Assembly: GCF_040115645.1 (NCBI RefSeq)
Contig: NC_089545.1
Span: forward strand, 2,356,001-2,420,000
Direction: 5' to 3'
DNA from: Euwallacea fornicatus
Taxonomy: Eukaryota; Arthropoda; Insecta; Coleoptera; Curculionidae
Length of the DNA stretch: 64,000 bases
Shown here: piece after piece, positions 38,599-53,500 of the stretch
Numbering within the stretch: the stretch's first letter is position 1
How the letters are laid out: the number at the start of each line of letters is the position of its first letter
Made by a program: the position numbers and the translations under genes
The notes under the pieces: model-generated
Databases searched by the model: none
What the model was told of the DNA's origin: nothing
Seen by the model: the letters and a program-made list of their open reading frames with translations, nothing else

Positions 38599-40410
38599 GC
38601 ATGCACGTCAATTGCAATTTTTCTGACAGCTGCCTAATTGCCCGCAAATATTTTTGACACTAACTGACAAGTCAGGGAAATGGTGCTGCACCGCAGGCAG
38701 ATTGCGACGGAAAAACGCGAAGTGGATTCGGTCGGCACTCGGGTGCGGCGGTAAATACTTTAAGTGCGATTTTCAAAAATTAAATTTCATAAGTCGGCGT
38801 TACGGGCCGATTTACCGAGTGCGGAGCGTGAAAACGAATATCGCGAAGCACTGAGTCTCACCAGCTCTCTCTTGAAAGACCAGAGGTCATGTCTAAAATT
38901 GTAATTAAATTATACATTTCACTAAAGTAGCTGGTTCGCTGTTGCAGCTCTTCAAACCTAATTTCCTGACTCGCTGTACATAATTTTTAAACATGATAGA
39001 GAATGAAGAAGAAGTTTATAAGTTATAAGCGCAATCGGGCAGAAAAAATGTCGCTGTCGAAACAGTCATAGGGCCAGGGATTTTTTCGTGTCGAATCAAT
39101 CACGCTCATTTTTCTTTCCGCTTATTTGCCCGGTGACAGTATCGTAACATTCGAAGTATTTTGATGGATTGCTCCGGTTTGTTTGCCTTTATTGGAAATT
39201 TTTGCCATAGCAATCGTTTAAAATGCAGACGAAGATATAACTTTCACATCATAAATTGACAAATCATAATTTAAAAGTGAAGTCAAATTAATCGAATCAC
39301 CCGACGAACCCAAGGAATAGTTACAAATGTGCCAAGTATAATAATAATTCATTATGTCGGTTTTGTGTAATTGCCCGTGCCCTTAATATGATTTTAAAGA
39401 TGGAATTAAAATGTATTAAATGTGCCGTTTGAAGTCTGATTCATATCCCGGTAGATATTCACATCACTAAATTTGTCTCACAGGAACGTGAACAGTTTTC
39501 CATCTACAAGAGGTCAAGGGTTCAAACAGTGTTTCGAATTTTAAAGCCTATAACTCTAACAGTTTTTGAGATATTTGGCATGAGAATACTAATTTAGCTT
39601 GACTCCGTTAGATGGTTTGAACAATTATAAGAATCTACAAGACGATACATTCCAGGGGACCTGACACGCCTCTACCCTGCCCCGAAGCTGGTCTACATTG
39701 ACCATTTTTCCCCACAAGGCCCACAGAATGAAATATTGAAAAACGTTCTTCCGAAAAATTGAATATCATTTTAGCAAATTAAAATTGCAGTTCTGTTCGG
39801 TAATTGGTTACTCTAGAAGTTGGAAATTGTTCTTAAGTCTAAAACAATAATATTATTAAACGCCACAATTTAATCTACTAAAAACAGGTCCACAACTACA
39901 ACTCCACAGCCAAAGTAAAAGTTTTATAATAAAATCTACTTTCCGGCAGCTAAAGGCTTAACTTCCAGTTCAAAACACGAATTCGTAGCGGTCCTGTCAG
40001 CGGTCAACCAGCATGAAATTGAGTTGAGAGGACATTTCTCAACTGTATTTCGCAAAGCAAAGCCCTCGGACATCCCGGCAGCGGCTAGTCGGTCAAAAAG
40101 TTTAAATTATTTATACATTATTCATTGTCCCCGTGCAGTCATGTCTTCTTTAAGGTAAATAATTGCCTCTCACAGGGTTTGTTAGCATAGTACACATTTC
40201 GGGTAAATATTCCATGCATAAGGAGGGGATGTAGCGGGCATAGCGGACCGATCCAAGAAAGGAGAAATATCATATTGATCCGACGTGTCAGTCGACAATG
40301 CAAAAGGGCCGAAGGGAGAAAGTTTCCTCGAGGAAAAAACTTTCTAATAAAAAAGCGAAAACGCGGAAAGCCTTCCAAAGTGACAAGCGAACAATCCGGG
40401 AATGATTTAG

Positions 40411-40516
40411 GGCGAGAACTTGAAGGATATGCAGTGGTCCTGCCACCAGGAGTGCACGAGCTCTCCCCCCACTGGGTGAGGGATTATCCACTATTGGTAT
40501 TCGCTAACATGCTCTT
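40411..40516 (+). other. Possible exon-like block ending at a strong donor
   Basis: Between GATTTAG and the strong donor GTAAGT (40,517-40,522) the frame reads GRELEGYAVVLPPGVHELSP and on to FANMLL. The block is richer in GC than its flanks. The opposite strand is also open (40,288-40,491), which weakens the case. No known domain and no partner exon were found. Confidence 0.18.
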
Positions 40517-41145
40517 GTAAGTGAGATTTCAAAGGAAACAGTGGCGCAGAGGCAATTTAAAGGTACGGGATTAATTACCCAAATGAAATGGGATTATTGT
40601 ATATTTTCCCTGTCTTTTTTCCCCCATATTTGCAAACAAATTTTTAACAGGAGCCATAGGGATTTGAAAGCAGCACATTTCCCTGTATTATTATCAGCTG
40701 CATTCTGGATATTATTCGTGGGATTGTCTTCCGAAATACCACGAGTTTAGATTTTTAGAATTATTTTGCCTGCCTTCTCATACTTCCGTTCCCTTGACAT
40801 GTGTCAAAATCGCTTAAGCTGCGCTGTCATGATTGTAATGCAAACGAGTTTCGTAACTAAAAATAAAGTAATCTCGCGCCAGGTCTTACGGTATTACTTC
40901 GTACTGATGTTTAAGATAAATATTTTTATATATTCCACAATATTTTTTACTTTAAGCTCTCAAGTATCTATTTCAGTTGGTTACGATGTCCCTCCCGAGG
41001 GCTCAAGTCAAAATTTACAAAAACGTTTAAGAATTAGCAAAACAGGAATCACTAAGAAGCAAAACATTTTCGATTATTTACGTATAAAGATAAGGACTTT
41101 AGCAAAAAACAACAACTCAAACATTCATTACCTTTTTTGCTACCA

Positions 41146-41570
41146 TGCACATGGTATTTTAGTGAGTGCAAGCAAAAGCCAATTAGACGATTGATAAGTG
41201 CGAGAGAGACAGATTACAATTTCCCCTTCCATCGTAAACGATCGGCTGGCGTCGTCGTTTCGCAAGCAGTACGATTTAATCCAAGGAGGGGTGTAGTTCT
41301 ACTTGGTTTTGTTGAACGCAATTACGTGCATACATGCAAATTTTAGTGCGTTTTTCGAAAACAAATTTCATGATAAATTTTAATGTGGCCGTACCTCTAC
41401 AAACACCAAGGTAGATATGGTAATTTTAGAACGTATCAAATAAAAAGCAAGTCCTTTTCGTGACATGATCCGTCCTCGGATAAGGCGTATTGCTTACGAG
41501 TTAACAACGATTGCCCATTGCATCGATAACCTAATTGCATTTTGCTTGCACTCACTAAAACTTCACATAT
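41146..41570. mobile_element. MITE, copy 2 (diverged sister of 9,681-10,085)
   Basis: Same orientation and order as copy 1. Long shared blocks include GAGTGCAAGCAAAA, GATAAGTGCGAGAGAGACA, CAAGGTAGATATGG and GCATG/ACATG.AAATTT-like stretches. The ends TTTTAGTGAGTGCAAGCAAA (left) and its inverted partner CTTGCACTCACTAAAA (right) are better kept here than in copy 1, while the inner part of the repeat is worse kept on the right. Indels between the copies suggest both are old. Confidence 0.85.
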
Positions 41571-44500
41571 AGAACATCGAAAAATATAGTGTCTATTAGA
41601 CTACGGACATATACTGGGAATAAACCCAAAAGAAAACACAAAATACAGAGTAAATCGCGCTTAGACTAATTACAAAGATTAGACATCCAAACAACCCGCT
41701 TCACAACTTTTCCAACCAAATGCTTTATGAACTCACAAACATGAAAAAGATAACAGAGAGACTGGATACAAATACAGGAAAAACGGAAAAACAACCCTCA
41801 CAGCTGGATTATACTGGACCCTTTCTGTATACCCAGACACACAAAATACTCATAGTTCCGATTCCAAAATACAAATCGTATTCGAACATTTTCATCAATG
41901 AACTAATCCAACTTATTGTATATAAATGTACTTATAAATACCTTCAAGCGTAGAAAAACCTAAAGATCGGTAGCCCGGTTGTACTTGTAGCAGCAAAGAT
42001 TCAAATAAATAAATACTAGAACTAACTAAAACTAACCTAAACGAAAGGAGATTCAATTCGGGAATATGTTTGCCCTTATGGAGGCCCCTGGTAAATTCCT
42101 ATCACGCCACTATCTCCCTGCACGCCTGCTAACTCGCTGGGACTTGTATATAGTTTCTTGGTTTTCTGCCTGATGTTTGTTGCTAATTGAATGTTTATAC
42201 TTGATGCTCTTTGCTGCTACTCCTTTCATAGCGTTCATTGTCCGTATTTTTATTTATAAAGATATTTGAGAATCGGTACTGAACAATCAGATTTGGTTAA
42301 TGGAGATGTTTGAAAGGTAATTGAGATTGCGAGAGGTTACCACTAGAAACCTCTATTGAATATATAAATTTCTGCGAGGTAAATTAAATCGGCATTATTT
42401 GTCTACTGATTTATTTTCCCTGTATATTACATCAGCCATTTCAACAGGAACAAATCTTGCAGTGCACGTTGAAATGAAAATTTTCTGAAATATCGATTAG
42501 AAAAATTCAAAAGTCTTAAATTCAATGGAAATGTCATGACTCTTAATCGCAACGGCAACACAGAGGAATTCTTTGGACACGATTGTTACGCCACTGGTAA
42601 CTCTATTTGAAGAAAAGCTCATGGAAAATTTCTCAGACACAGGCCTTTCACGCCGACTGGTAATGGATTTTGATTTTACACACAATGAAGGGATTTCCTT
42701 GTGTTTGGTTTGCTTACTACTGCGCCTTTATTTTATCCAGGGGTCAAAAGGGGGAGACTTATTACTCGCATTGTGCTCTTTTTGTGCGGAGGATCACGAC
42801 AGCTTTACCATTTTAAGGGCTCCTTGGCAAATTGTCTGGCAGAAAATTTAAATTATATGTTCCAGGGGGATTCGGCTGAAAAATCACGATAATAATTCAA
42901 TGCGACTTGTGGCGCCGAAAGTTGATTCGTTTTCGCTGTTTTATTCATATTAAACCTGAGAATTTTAAGCGAAATAGCACCGTACCGGTGATCGAATGGG
43001 ATTTATATCAAGCCAAAAAGGACATAATATCAAAGTAGATTCGAGCCTTTGTAGGCAAAAATTAGTTTATTCAGGAATGCAAACACGGAACAGACGAGGT
43101 TTTACTGCTTTGATTTTTGGTTAAAATTGAGCATTGAAGTCTGAATTGGTTTTTTGATAACGCAATTTGTAGGTGTTGTGTAGTTCACGTTTGCGAAGTA
43201 CTCAGATATGGTACTTTTCAAGTGAGCTTTAGTACAGTTCCTAAGATAAAGTACCGTATGTACACACAATTGCAAAAACTGTACGTGAGTTTGAATAAAA
43301 TAACAGAGGGGACGTGATTTCACACATTTTGTTAATTCGAAACGAATGTGATGGGTTTTTAATACGCTAAGCGCACTCACCATATGCCCGTCTATCTGTT
43401 TTGTTGATATTTCCGGACAGATCGGATCAGCTTATCCAGTAATTAAAAATTCAAATTGGATATTTGTGTTTGATCGATATACGTTTGAAGTTAAACGACT
43501 TTTTAACAGGATCATAACATACAACTTTTACATCGTGGCAACTTTCCTGATTGGCGCGATTTTACCAGGAATAAGGCTTGGCCAGAGGAGCTCTATCATG
43601 TATAGCATTATAAAAAAAAGTTCTAAAATCGGTCATCTTGTTTCACGACTCAATGCAACGCTGAATTCTTCACAGGCCATGGCACAAACGACGTCGTTCC
43701 TTTATGAAAGTTTCCGAAACTATTTTTAGCGGGGCAGGAGCAATCCGGGCCGATAATCCGAGAGGATTAGTGAGCAATGCCAGTTTTAGTCTGTTATAAA
43801 AATACTGAGTTCACTGGAACACTGAAGATTAATCCGACTGTAACTAATTTACTTTGTGATTGGAAAATTTGCTTCCAGTTCCTCAATTATTATGCTTCCG
43901 AATTAAAGTATGTGCAAAGAATATTTTGTTTTCCCGGAGTCTTAGAGATTACTTTAGTAGCGTCCTGTGGAGAGATTAGGGAAATACTCGCCTTAAAAAT
44001 CCATCTATCAGATATTGGAAATGGTAGTAGTAAACCTAACCTGCTCATTGTTTCCGCATCCAAAACACTCTTACAGATTACATAGCCGGAACCCGCGATT
44101 GTTAGCAGCTTAGCTAGGGAAACATATCCAGCAAAGCATAATTTCTTGTTCCATGGTCAGTATTTGCGACCTTATCACTTTTTTATTCACCCACCCCCTC
44201 ACATACACATGAAGATTTAACCACTTGATTAACGAGCGGAATAATAATATTTCATCATAAGCCGTTAATTGAGAAAAACAACGAGGAAACTGTGTTTTGA
44301 GCGTTTTCCCGTTAGCTACCCATGATGGGAGATAATAAGATACGCCGTGTGAGGTCAGAACGCTAGCCCCCCCGAGGCATCGTTTCATCTCCTCATTACT
44401 TTTGATATATTTATTTTCTATTTATTTGGAAACTAAAAACGTTTAAGTGGTTTAACGGCTAACGAATATGTTCGGATCCGAAGGAGTTAAGGGGTAACAG

Positions 44501-47500
44501 TGAAAACTGCTATAATAGTACTATTACGAATACGTAAACCTGACTGTGCATCACCACCGAATCTACGTTTTTCGAATGTAGCTAGGAAAAAGCGAAATTA
44601 CGATATTGCTGTAGAACCGAAGTAAGTTTTTTTTTCGGTTTTGATACCGTCCTAAGTATTCTCAATTCACCTTAAATGCATTATAGAAGCGGAGCCCATT
44701 AATGCCTATTACGGACTGACTTGCACAAAACAAGTTGAACCCTATCGAATGCATCGGTAAACTCAATTTCCATAACTGGCGTTTTATCGTCGCCATTTTG
44801 TTAGTTGACGAAGTAAAAATCCCGTTATCGAGAACTCCCCATCTGCCTATAATCGCAAACTGTATCGTTTTTTAGCGGAAAGCATATTTGATAGCTCGCT
44901 ATGCACCGTTCACGTTGATGCCATTAAGACAAGCTTTTTAAACTGAAATGCACATGGGAAATATGCTAATGGCCGACTGAAACATTTAATTAAATTTTAT
45001 TGGCCGAATATGCTGAAGCAAGTGCGCTAACTTTGCCAACAACATGGCAGATTGCTCGGAAAACAGCTACACGGCTAAACTATTTATGCAAGGCAAAATC
45101 CTTGCGTTTTGCTTTCATAAATGAACGAACTGAGTTCGAAGTTCACAAACTGAGAAAAAGGAAATCCTGTTTGCGGGAGTTTCAATATATACATATATAC
45201 CCAACATGTAAAATAAATATCTCAAATATCCACAGGTCTCGTCTTAAGATCATTGGGGTTAAAACAGCAAGCTTTAAACTTCATGGGGTTTCCCCGGATT
45301 TTCGATTTATGCAAAACACAAAAGATATTGCCCGGAAGTTTAATGTAGCTGAAAATTACAAGAGAACGGTGCTCTATGTTTCTCCGTTTGCCTTCGCTTT
45401 TAAATTTAATTGTGGGAGAAGAAGCGAAAAGAACATGCAGATAGGAACGAGAAATTCGAAAATTGCCGTTTATTTGTTTTCTTCAAGCAGTTTGCGGTGA
45501 GTGCCGAAACCTTCCGAGTAGAATTTAAACTGCCTCATGTTCGGTCCGCACTCAATCTACTATTGTCGTTCGCACTCCATCATTTTGTCAAGATTCAGAT
45601 GAAGCTCGTAAATTTCGAGTTCCGTTCGCATTTGAGATATTTTCAATTTAGACACACGTAGGTAGTACATACTAACAATGAGAATATTTAGGTTTTAAGT
45701 TCGCCCGACCTGAAAGAACACATGGCCCTGCTTGAGTCGCTTCGTGCATTTGAGGACAGTAACTGTTTCGCTTCAAAAACTACAGAACGCATTCGAACAC
45801 GTTCTTTCTTTCATCCTTGCAAAGAGCGAAAGACCAGGGTGTGTGGCACCCCTCTTTGCTTTGCCATTCCAGAAACACTGATCCTGATCCTTTGTATTCG
45901 TAAGAATGTTTGGCTTCCTTGTCCTTGCCATTCGCCTCAACGCTTTTACAGATCTTTGCCTATTGATTTTTAATGAATATCTTCCTTAGATATGTACCCG
46001 AAAGTTCTGCATGGCCAGATGATAGTACAATGGTAAAATAATTAATAAAACATATAACAATCTATTGTAATACATGTCAGTTACATCGCTTAACTTCGGA
46101 TGAATAAATTATCGAAGAAATATTAACATTATTTAAACTCTAGAGGAAAGGATTAAACGTGACTTTTCCGTTAAATTTGCCGGTTTGTGTATTATTTCGT
46201 ATCGTGGATCGTTACCATGATTGGACTGGTGAGCTCTACGCTTGCAAAAAAGGCTGTAAAGAATTTATGAAGGTTTGGAGGTCATCGAATCATCGCTATT
46301 GTTCAGCCTATGACTCGTTCCTTTGCAGAAGGCAGATTGTGTAGTTTTTTGTATATTTTTATACCGATGTCCTTTCTTAGATGATTCAGTCCTACGTTAG
46401 CGCGGTAACAAACGAGTTGGTCGTAATCCCGAAGTATAAATCGGGAAAATCGAGACTCCTTTGACTTGCACCACTCGTGAGATACGTCACTACTGTGGCC
46501 GACATGTAATGACTGACCGTGAGTATTGTAAAGCCGTCATTTAGTGTCGTGTGTCGTAGGGAGTGTCACCACAAACGTTTTTCAGTTTTTATGATAAAAG
46601 TCAAATTTTTGGTGCTCGTCCTGTTGGTGTGATATACTGTATGTTATCCCACTGTTTATTTTTGATCAATAGAGTGAAGCTGCAAGGGTAAGTCTATATG
46701 TGTATGAAATAGAAATGTGTATATCCAGAGAAAGGTAGCAACCTTTCAGAGAAGGGTATTTTGATATTTATTTAAAAAATGTCTTTTCTATGCTGAGACG
46801 ACCATAATGATATTATTTTAGAAGCCCACATGGGAATAATAAGTGTCTTTAGAGTAGCAATGCTGATGACTATCACAGAATATACATACATATGTTCTTG
46901 ATACCGCTCATAAATATAGCACACTTGCACACTGAGCCTATATACACATATGTATGTACTTATCAATTTTGAATTCTTTGGAAATGAATGGATCAATAAA
47001 TTAAATGTGAACGTTTCACTTTTTTTACATTTATTGCGAATGAATCACCGATGATACGCATCCAAAGTGTATATTTACCTTTAGCAGCAACACATAGTAA
47101 TCATGCCGGACAGTTTATTTGAAGAATTTGAAGCTTAGTTAAATTATGTTGTCGTTGCTTCTATGATCATAACAACATTTCATATTCGTGAATATTGATG
47201 TATGTGTACAAGTTGTCTTAGTTTTTAATGTCATCAGGCCTTGACGAATGGTTAGGAAAGGGCATTTAAGGTACATTCCTAATATACATAGGCCGCATTA
47301 TCGTTTTTCGGTTCCAACGTTTTGAAAAAAAACATTTTTTTTTATGTGTCTATGATTGATATTACAGTTCAAATGCAACTTACTAAAGGGCAATAAATCA
47401 CTAAAGTAAAATTTACAGCGAAACAGGTACGAAAAATGCCAAGAAACACTTTGATCTAAAATGGAATGCCCCTTACCGTGATCATGCCCATTTATCTTTT

Positions 47501-50500
47501 CCTGCCTATGCGAACTCGTGATTCTATGATATTACCAGTATTCAATACCTATATGTATCTCCTGCTGGTGTACTTATGATGCATAGTGCATATGATAATA
47601 TTCATATTTTACAATCGTTAGCAATATCTTTTAAATCGTATATTTCTGTTTGCAGCTGTGAGTCCTCTAGGTTGATGTATTTGATTATATCCATCCACTT
47701 TCATCGTCTTTTCTTATTCTTTGCTTCACCTGCAAGTGTCCTTCCATGCCGTTCCCCCACACATTAAATATATCATCTCGAATAAACCATGTTTTTCCGT
47801 CAAATAACCGTTACCCCTTCCTCATAAAATTAAGTTTCGGTTTTCATGGATACACATTCAGACTCATATTGTTGACACTTGGTGTTACATCTGGACTGTA
47901 TGGTAATAAATATTGTTGCGAAAAGCCGAAATGGAATAAACGTTCATGTTTTGATTTAGGGCTGTCTGGCTTAGCTATATCGTCTACATAAAGCAGATAA
48001 AACCCGAAAAATAACAAACTGTTGCTGATTCCGCGGAAAAATTAATGCTTTATAAATAACTTTGCCGCTCTTTGTGACACTCGACGGCAGATTTTGTTCC
48101 ATTTTTGTTTGTGAAATAACGCAGCTTTTATTTTTCGTTTGTCATTTAAAATGTTGGTTTAGCATTGTGACACTAATGTGAATACTGGATTTAAAAGAAG
48201 ATATTAATTTCATACGGATTTTTCATCGCAAAGTTGTTCGAAACAGGTTAATTTCGAAACATATAATTAAGAACGGAGAACACATTCTCCTCTGCGACAG
48301 AGGATGACAATATAGAGCAGTTCATAGCGTGGTAAAATACCAAATTTCAATTGGTAGTTCTTGAGATATTTATTGCAGCCTGAAGCAGATCACGTCAGAA
48401 ACTAGGATTGGTAGGGGTAAAAGGGTATAGGAGGGAAGAGCAATAAAGTTAGATAAATGGAGAAAGCTTTTTCCACTATTTTTTGTTTTTTTTTTACACA
48501 CAGCATGGCGTAACAATTTAATAGAGACCTTCAAAACCAATATATCTGCAGATGCTTTTCAGTAATTTGATAATATGTCAGAAATTCCTATTTAGTAAAA
48601 ATATACCTAACTGTACATTCTACATGAAAGTGCTAGTGATAAAATTCATTCTTCACATTCCTTCGATTTTAATTTCGAAACAGCAGTTGGCTCAACGCGA
48701 ACTTGCGCATCTGCTAATTTAACCTGTTTTGCAAGTTAACATGAAAGTTAGAAAGATACCGCTGATAGCGACCTTTCACGTCGTTCCCAAACATCGTTTT
48801 CCTCCTAAATGGTCCTTAACAAAGTGAAAAACTTTCCTAAAAGACCTTCAGTTTTCAAAACAGGAGAGCCTTGAAAATAACACGAGCAAACGTTGAAAAG
48901 TGCTGTAAGATTACATCAAATGTAATGCACAAACTCCCTGAAAATGTATGCTCGAATGCTTTAATTCTGTAACTCCTACAAAATAATTCCTGCCAACTAT
49001 TAAATAGTAAAGTTTTTGGCTCAGTCAAGCATTATTAAGTTTTACAGTTGCCGAGGAATCCTCAGGAAACAAAGAGATCTCTCAAACTAATTTCGAGTCC
49101 TTGCAGCGTAATTTCCAGTCTAATATCGGGCTTCAGTTTTTCCGTGGAAAAAGGCAAAAAATCTGCAGACACTTCATTAAAACTGTCTAATAAGCCGGAG
49201 TTTTCTTAGACAGGAAGCTCGTCACGATAAAAAGTAAGGAATTTTCTATCGGGCGTTAAAATTTTTGTGGACCTGTAAAGCTCGAAGTATAGAAAAAGTC
49301 TTGCCTTTTTTGCGATTGAAATGCGAAACGTACACAGGAAAAATAACAAATTAATCACTTACAAGAACTTTCAGAAAAAAGATGAACTCGCATTAAGTTC
49401 AATTTCTCATATTGCCGAAAAACTCAATACCAAATATTCTTAAGGATCTGGCAAATAAAATTAAAAAGCTGTAGCTGTGCCATTTGTTAGCGAAGCCTTC
49501 ATAACGTCCGCGCGAAAAAAGTAAAATACCGGAGGATAAAAGTTTGAAGTTAATGGTGGGGAAGTTTTTAGAGTGATTAAAGATTTCCCTCAAAGTGTCG
49601 GAAAAAGAAAACGTAAAGAGAGATAAATAAGGCGCTAGCGAGAGGTTTCCGCCATACTGTTTTATGATAATAATATCGGCGGATTCTGCGGCATAGAAAA
49701 TCTCGAGAGCGGATATAATGAACACAGAATGGAGATTTAACAGAGGGTCATAGAAACAATGTTCCTACTGGAATAGTTAATGATGTTCTGGCTCGGTTTC
49801 AAGTTGTTCCGTCCATTCCAATAAAAAAAGAAATGACACACAAGGCAGAAAGGGGACGAAATAAACTAAAACACTGACGCCGAAACACATCGTCTTAAAT
49901 AGCTCGAAATTGGAGTGCGTATTTGTCTTTTTCCCTTCGCCCATAAACACGATTTTCTCAGATTAATATGTTGTCACTTCACAAGAAATGGAACTAACAT
50001 TAGCTGGATTTGAGGAACGCGATCGATTTATCAAGTCACTTCTTACTAACGAGTGATACGAGAATTGTTTCATCATTATATTTTTCGTCCAATCACATAA
50101 ATGAAATAACGAAACTTATGATATTTGTGGCGCCATTATCGGAAGTATGTATGTATCACGCTTGCGTGACGCTTTATCACGTAAAGCGATGAGGACTGGG
50201 AGTTTTCTAACTTGGAGTTTTATTTGTTTTAGTGCCTTCTTAAGTTTATGAAGTTGATTGAAAGATTTAATATAAATTCTTTTAATGGAGGGCAGTTCTC
50301 AGGAGATTTTACGATATTAGAGTTTGTTAGTTGTGAAGAAGGCGCAAAATAAAACAAAATTAATGAAGCGTCGATTCCCTTTATGCCGCGAACCAGGCAT
50401 CAAGTGCATGCAATTTAGTTTAATATTTCGCTCTAAAATGGTATCGCCTAAAAATGGTTACAAGGACTTGTTACAAAAAACCTGACCACTATTCACACCA

Positions 50501-53500
50501 ACTTTCTCAAAGGAAGTGTTACTAAAATATGAGCCTTTTCGCTAATATTTTATGCGGTGTGCTGGAAATGCAATAATACAGTAAGTACGAGATGAACTCT
50601 TGAAATCCGACAGTTCTAATGTTTAAAATCGTGTTGTTTTTTAGTTTATTTTCGTTGGAGCAAACAGACAAATGTTACAACTAATACTACTATTAAGGAG
50701 CGGTTAATACTGTTGAGACTTCTATTAACTCGTTCGTCGAGCTCCCGCCTTAAATTGCCTCAATTATTAATAATCGCTATCATTAATATACTTGTTTGTT
50801 GTATTATTATAGACCCCAGTATGACCAAGAAAAGGATTCTCGAAATGCACTCCTTGTTCTTTTTTGCAACCCTGTGTATAAGTGCAATTTATTCTCCACC
50901 CACGTACTCGGACGAACCAGAAGACTTATAACGAGCTTCAAAAGCTGTCCCGCAATGCTATCTGTAAATAGCCATACAAAGTCCAACTATAGGCACTTAT
51001 TTTAGCATTATCTGGTGTCTTCCCCTCTGGATAACATGGCCATAAAGATCCTTATCACGTGCCCGAGATGCAACTATTCCAGGCGTTTGCGCCTATGGAG
51101 AAATTTTAACACTAAAGTAGGGAGGAGGGTGATGACAAATTAATGGGGGCTATTGTGTCGGCTTATACGAATATACTGCTATAGTCCGGATTCTGTGTGC
51201 AACATCAAACTTTAGACCTGACTGGAATTGATTAAATGTGCATCTGCGCTGCTGCGGTTCTAAATCTTCCCAAAACAAATTAATGCTTATTAGGGAACAA
51301 AAAGTTTACGCCCTCGACTAAATTTCCAGTATCGAGGGATTATTATCCAGAGACATACCAAGTGATATACGACTTCCAGATAAGGCTCCAACTTGCCAGC
51401 GTCTCGGCTGACTTCGCGGATGTATTAGTTCTTGCCTTAGATTATATGTCCTTAAGCCGGATGATGAGAACTATTCTGTGCTCTGCCAGCTTAACAGCAT
51501 CAATTAGACGTATTATATTTTTTTTGAGAGGAGACGTTATGGTCGTATACAACTCTTATCTGTTTGTTGCTTAACTGGGGCATAAGCGTTCGAATTGGCA
51601 GCCACAGAGCCTCGATTTCAACAAAACAAATGAGGGAAAAATTTCAAAATTGTTTTGTTACACAACGAACCAAATACCGAATAAATCTAAACAGTGCGGC
51701 TAATTTTTCCCCTTCGAAACGCGAGTCCAGTTTGATCCTGGTCACTTGTCACTGTCAAACGTTAAATTTTTGGATGAGCTCCGGCTAATGGATTGCATTT
51801 TTTAAACCCCCTTTTTATTGAACAAATGGGAACGGTTCAAGCGCAGCGCTGGTCATGTAGCTTCAACTGAAATTGCTATTCCTAGCTATTTCCCCACTGA
51901 ACCTTGTACTATTTGAATTTTAAAGCCGCCTAAAATATTTCTGAGCTTTTGGACTTACCAGCATAAAAAGCCCTTAAAAAGCCCACGAAATATTTAACTT
52001 GAACTTTCCTTACTAAATGTTTAATTCCGATAAGCATCATCCTTTCTATATCCTAAATACTGTATGAAGTTGGCCTTATTTACAAATGCCCCTAAAACAG
52101 TTTGTTAACTGGCAAAACGGCCGCCATTTTATAGTCCCTTAAGGAGATGCGTGCTTTGAAGGCATAAAACCTTATTCTGTGTGTGAAGTTCCTTCTGTGG
52201 CTTCATTCTTAATGTATGTCGCAGTAACGGCAAAAGAAAAGGATCACAAACAATGGTTGTCTCGTCGACCAATGGGAGGCGGCGGTCAGCCTCAGTTTCA
52301 TCCATCAAGGTTTGACTGTTGCCCCGAGATCAATCAATCAACTCTACTTTTCATTTTTTCCAACTTTCCGTTATTTCCTTACTTTTCTCGATAAGGGGCC
52401 GGGAAAGTGTCGTAGTTCTGGGTACGGCTAAAAAAATTCGACATGGAAATTGGTTTTTCTGATAAATAGCTCGGACAAACCGACGCGATATATCAATTTC
52501 GAGTCTGAGAAGTAGATACTTTATTTCTTGTTGAGGCCATAAGTAAACTGAATTGCCGTACTCCATGTGCATTTTTATGAACTATTTAAACAGACTTATT
52601 TGTCAGAACAGCGAATTAGGCGACGCTTTTGACCTTTTATGATCGACCCGCAAATATTCTTATCAATATTGTTAACTTCTTCTGTCATGTTTCTTTTTGT
52701 AGCGTTTGTTTTCTCTTCGTGGATTTTCGGTGGGTTAGGACATACGTACATCAACGTTTGGTGACATCTACCACGCAAAAAGCTAAGTGACCTTTATCAG
52801 TGTCCAGAATCTTTATGGACAATCCTCGAATTCTGACCAATGCCTGTGCAGCTACACAAAAATATTCTTAGCACGTATTGAATAAGGGTTTCTAATCTAG
52901 CAATGTCCTGCACCTGCGATGTGTTAGGACTATAATGGTCTAAGTGCTGACCAATCAGAAAGCAGCAAATTCCATGCTATCGACCACGGAAAAACACATA
53001 AAATGTTATTACATTTTAATGGAAATTGCACGTCTATTAGTCAGTTAGACAAAATAGTCGCTACTACTATCTGGCCACGCATCTAGAAAACAACAAAAAA
53101 ATGTTAATTTGGAAATTAAATGTTCAGCGAAATGTCAAAATCATCGCTTAGTCGGCCATTATGAAAATAATCATGCATAGATCCAGTAACACGGGGCAGT
53201 TTAATGGCTTTGATGTCGGACTTTCCATGTGATGACACCGATTTCGATTTTCAGCTGGATAATAATTCCTTCTTTTTTAATTTATTTTGCTTGTATATAT
53301 TTTTTTGCTCATGGGAAAAACATACTTGCTGGATTTAAAAATTGCTGGAATTTTATAACGTTACGGAAAAAAACTAAGACGCCATCAGGTACCAGCCATA
53401 GGACTCACAAAATTAGTCTGTTTCTTTATGTGCGTCATTTTACAAGAATCGCATTTTCTAACTTGCATGATGGTCCTCGCCTGCAACTCGTGAGCAATAT

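Larger units (their letters stand above)
37403..41145. other. Gene-free stretch
   Basis: It contains the microsatellite, the palindrome at 38,583, a CpG-rich patch at about 38,640-38,860 and the weak exon-like block at 40,411. The 142-codon frame at 40,766-41,194 runs into MITE copy 2 and shows no domain, so I do not call it. Confidence 0.45.

Noticed and set aside
40766..41194. 142-codon plus-strand frame
   Set aside because: Its 3' part lies inside MITE copy 2 and the remainder is low-complexity, hydrophobic or basic. No domain.
46159..46344. Small Cys-containing frame as a possible toxin-like or defensin-like peptide
   Set aside because: No signal peptide and the Cys spacing matches no family I know. 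Too short to support.
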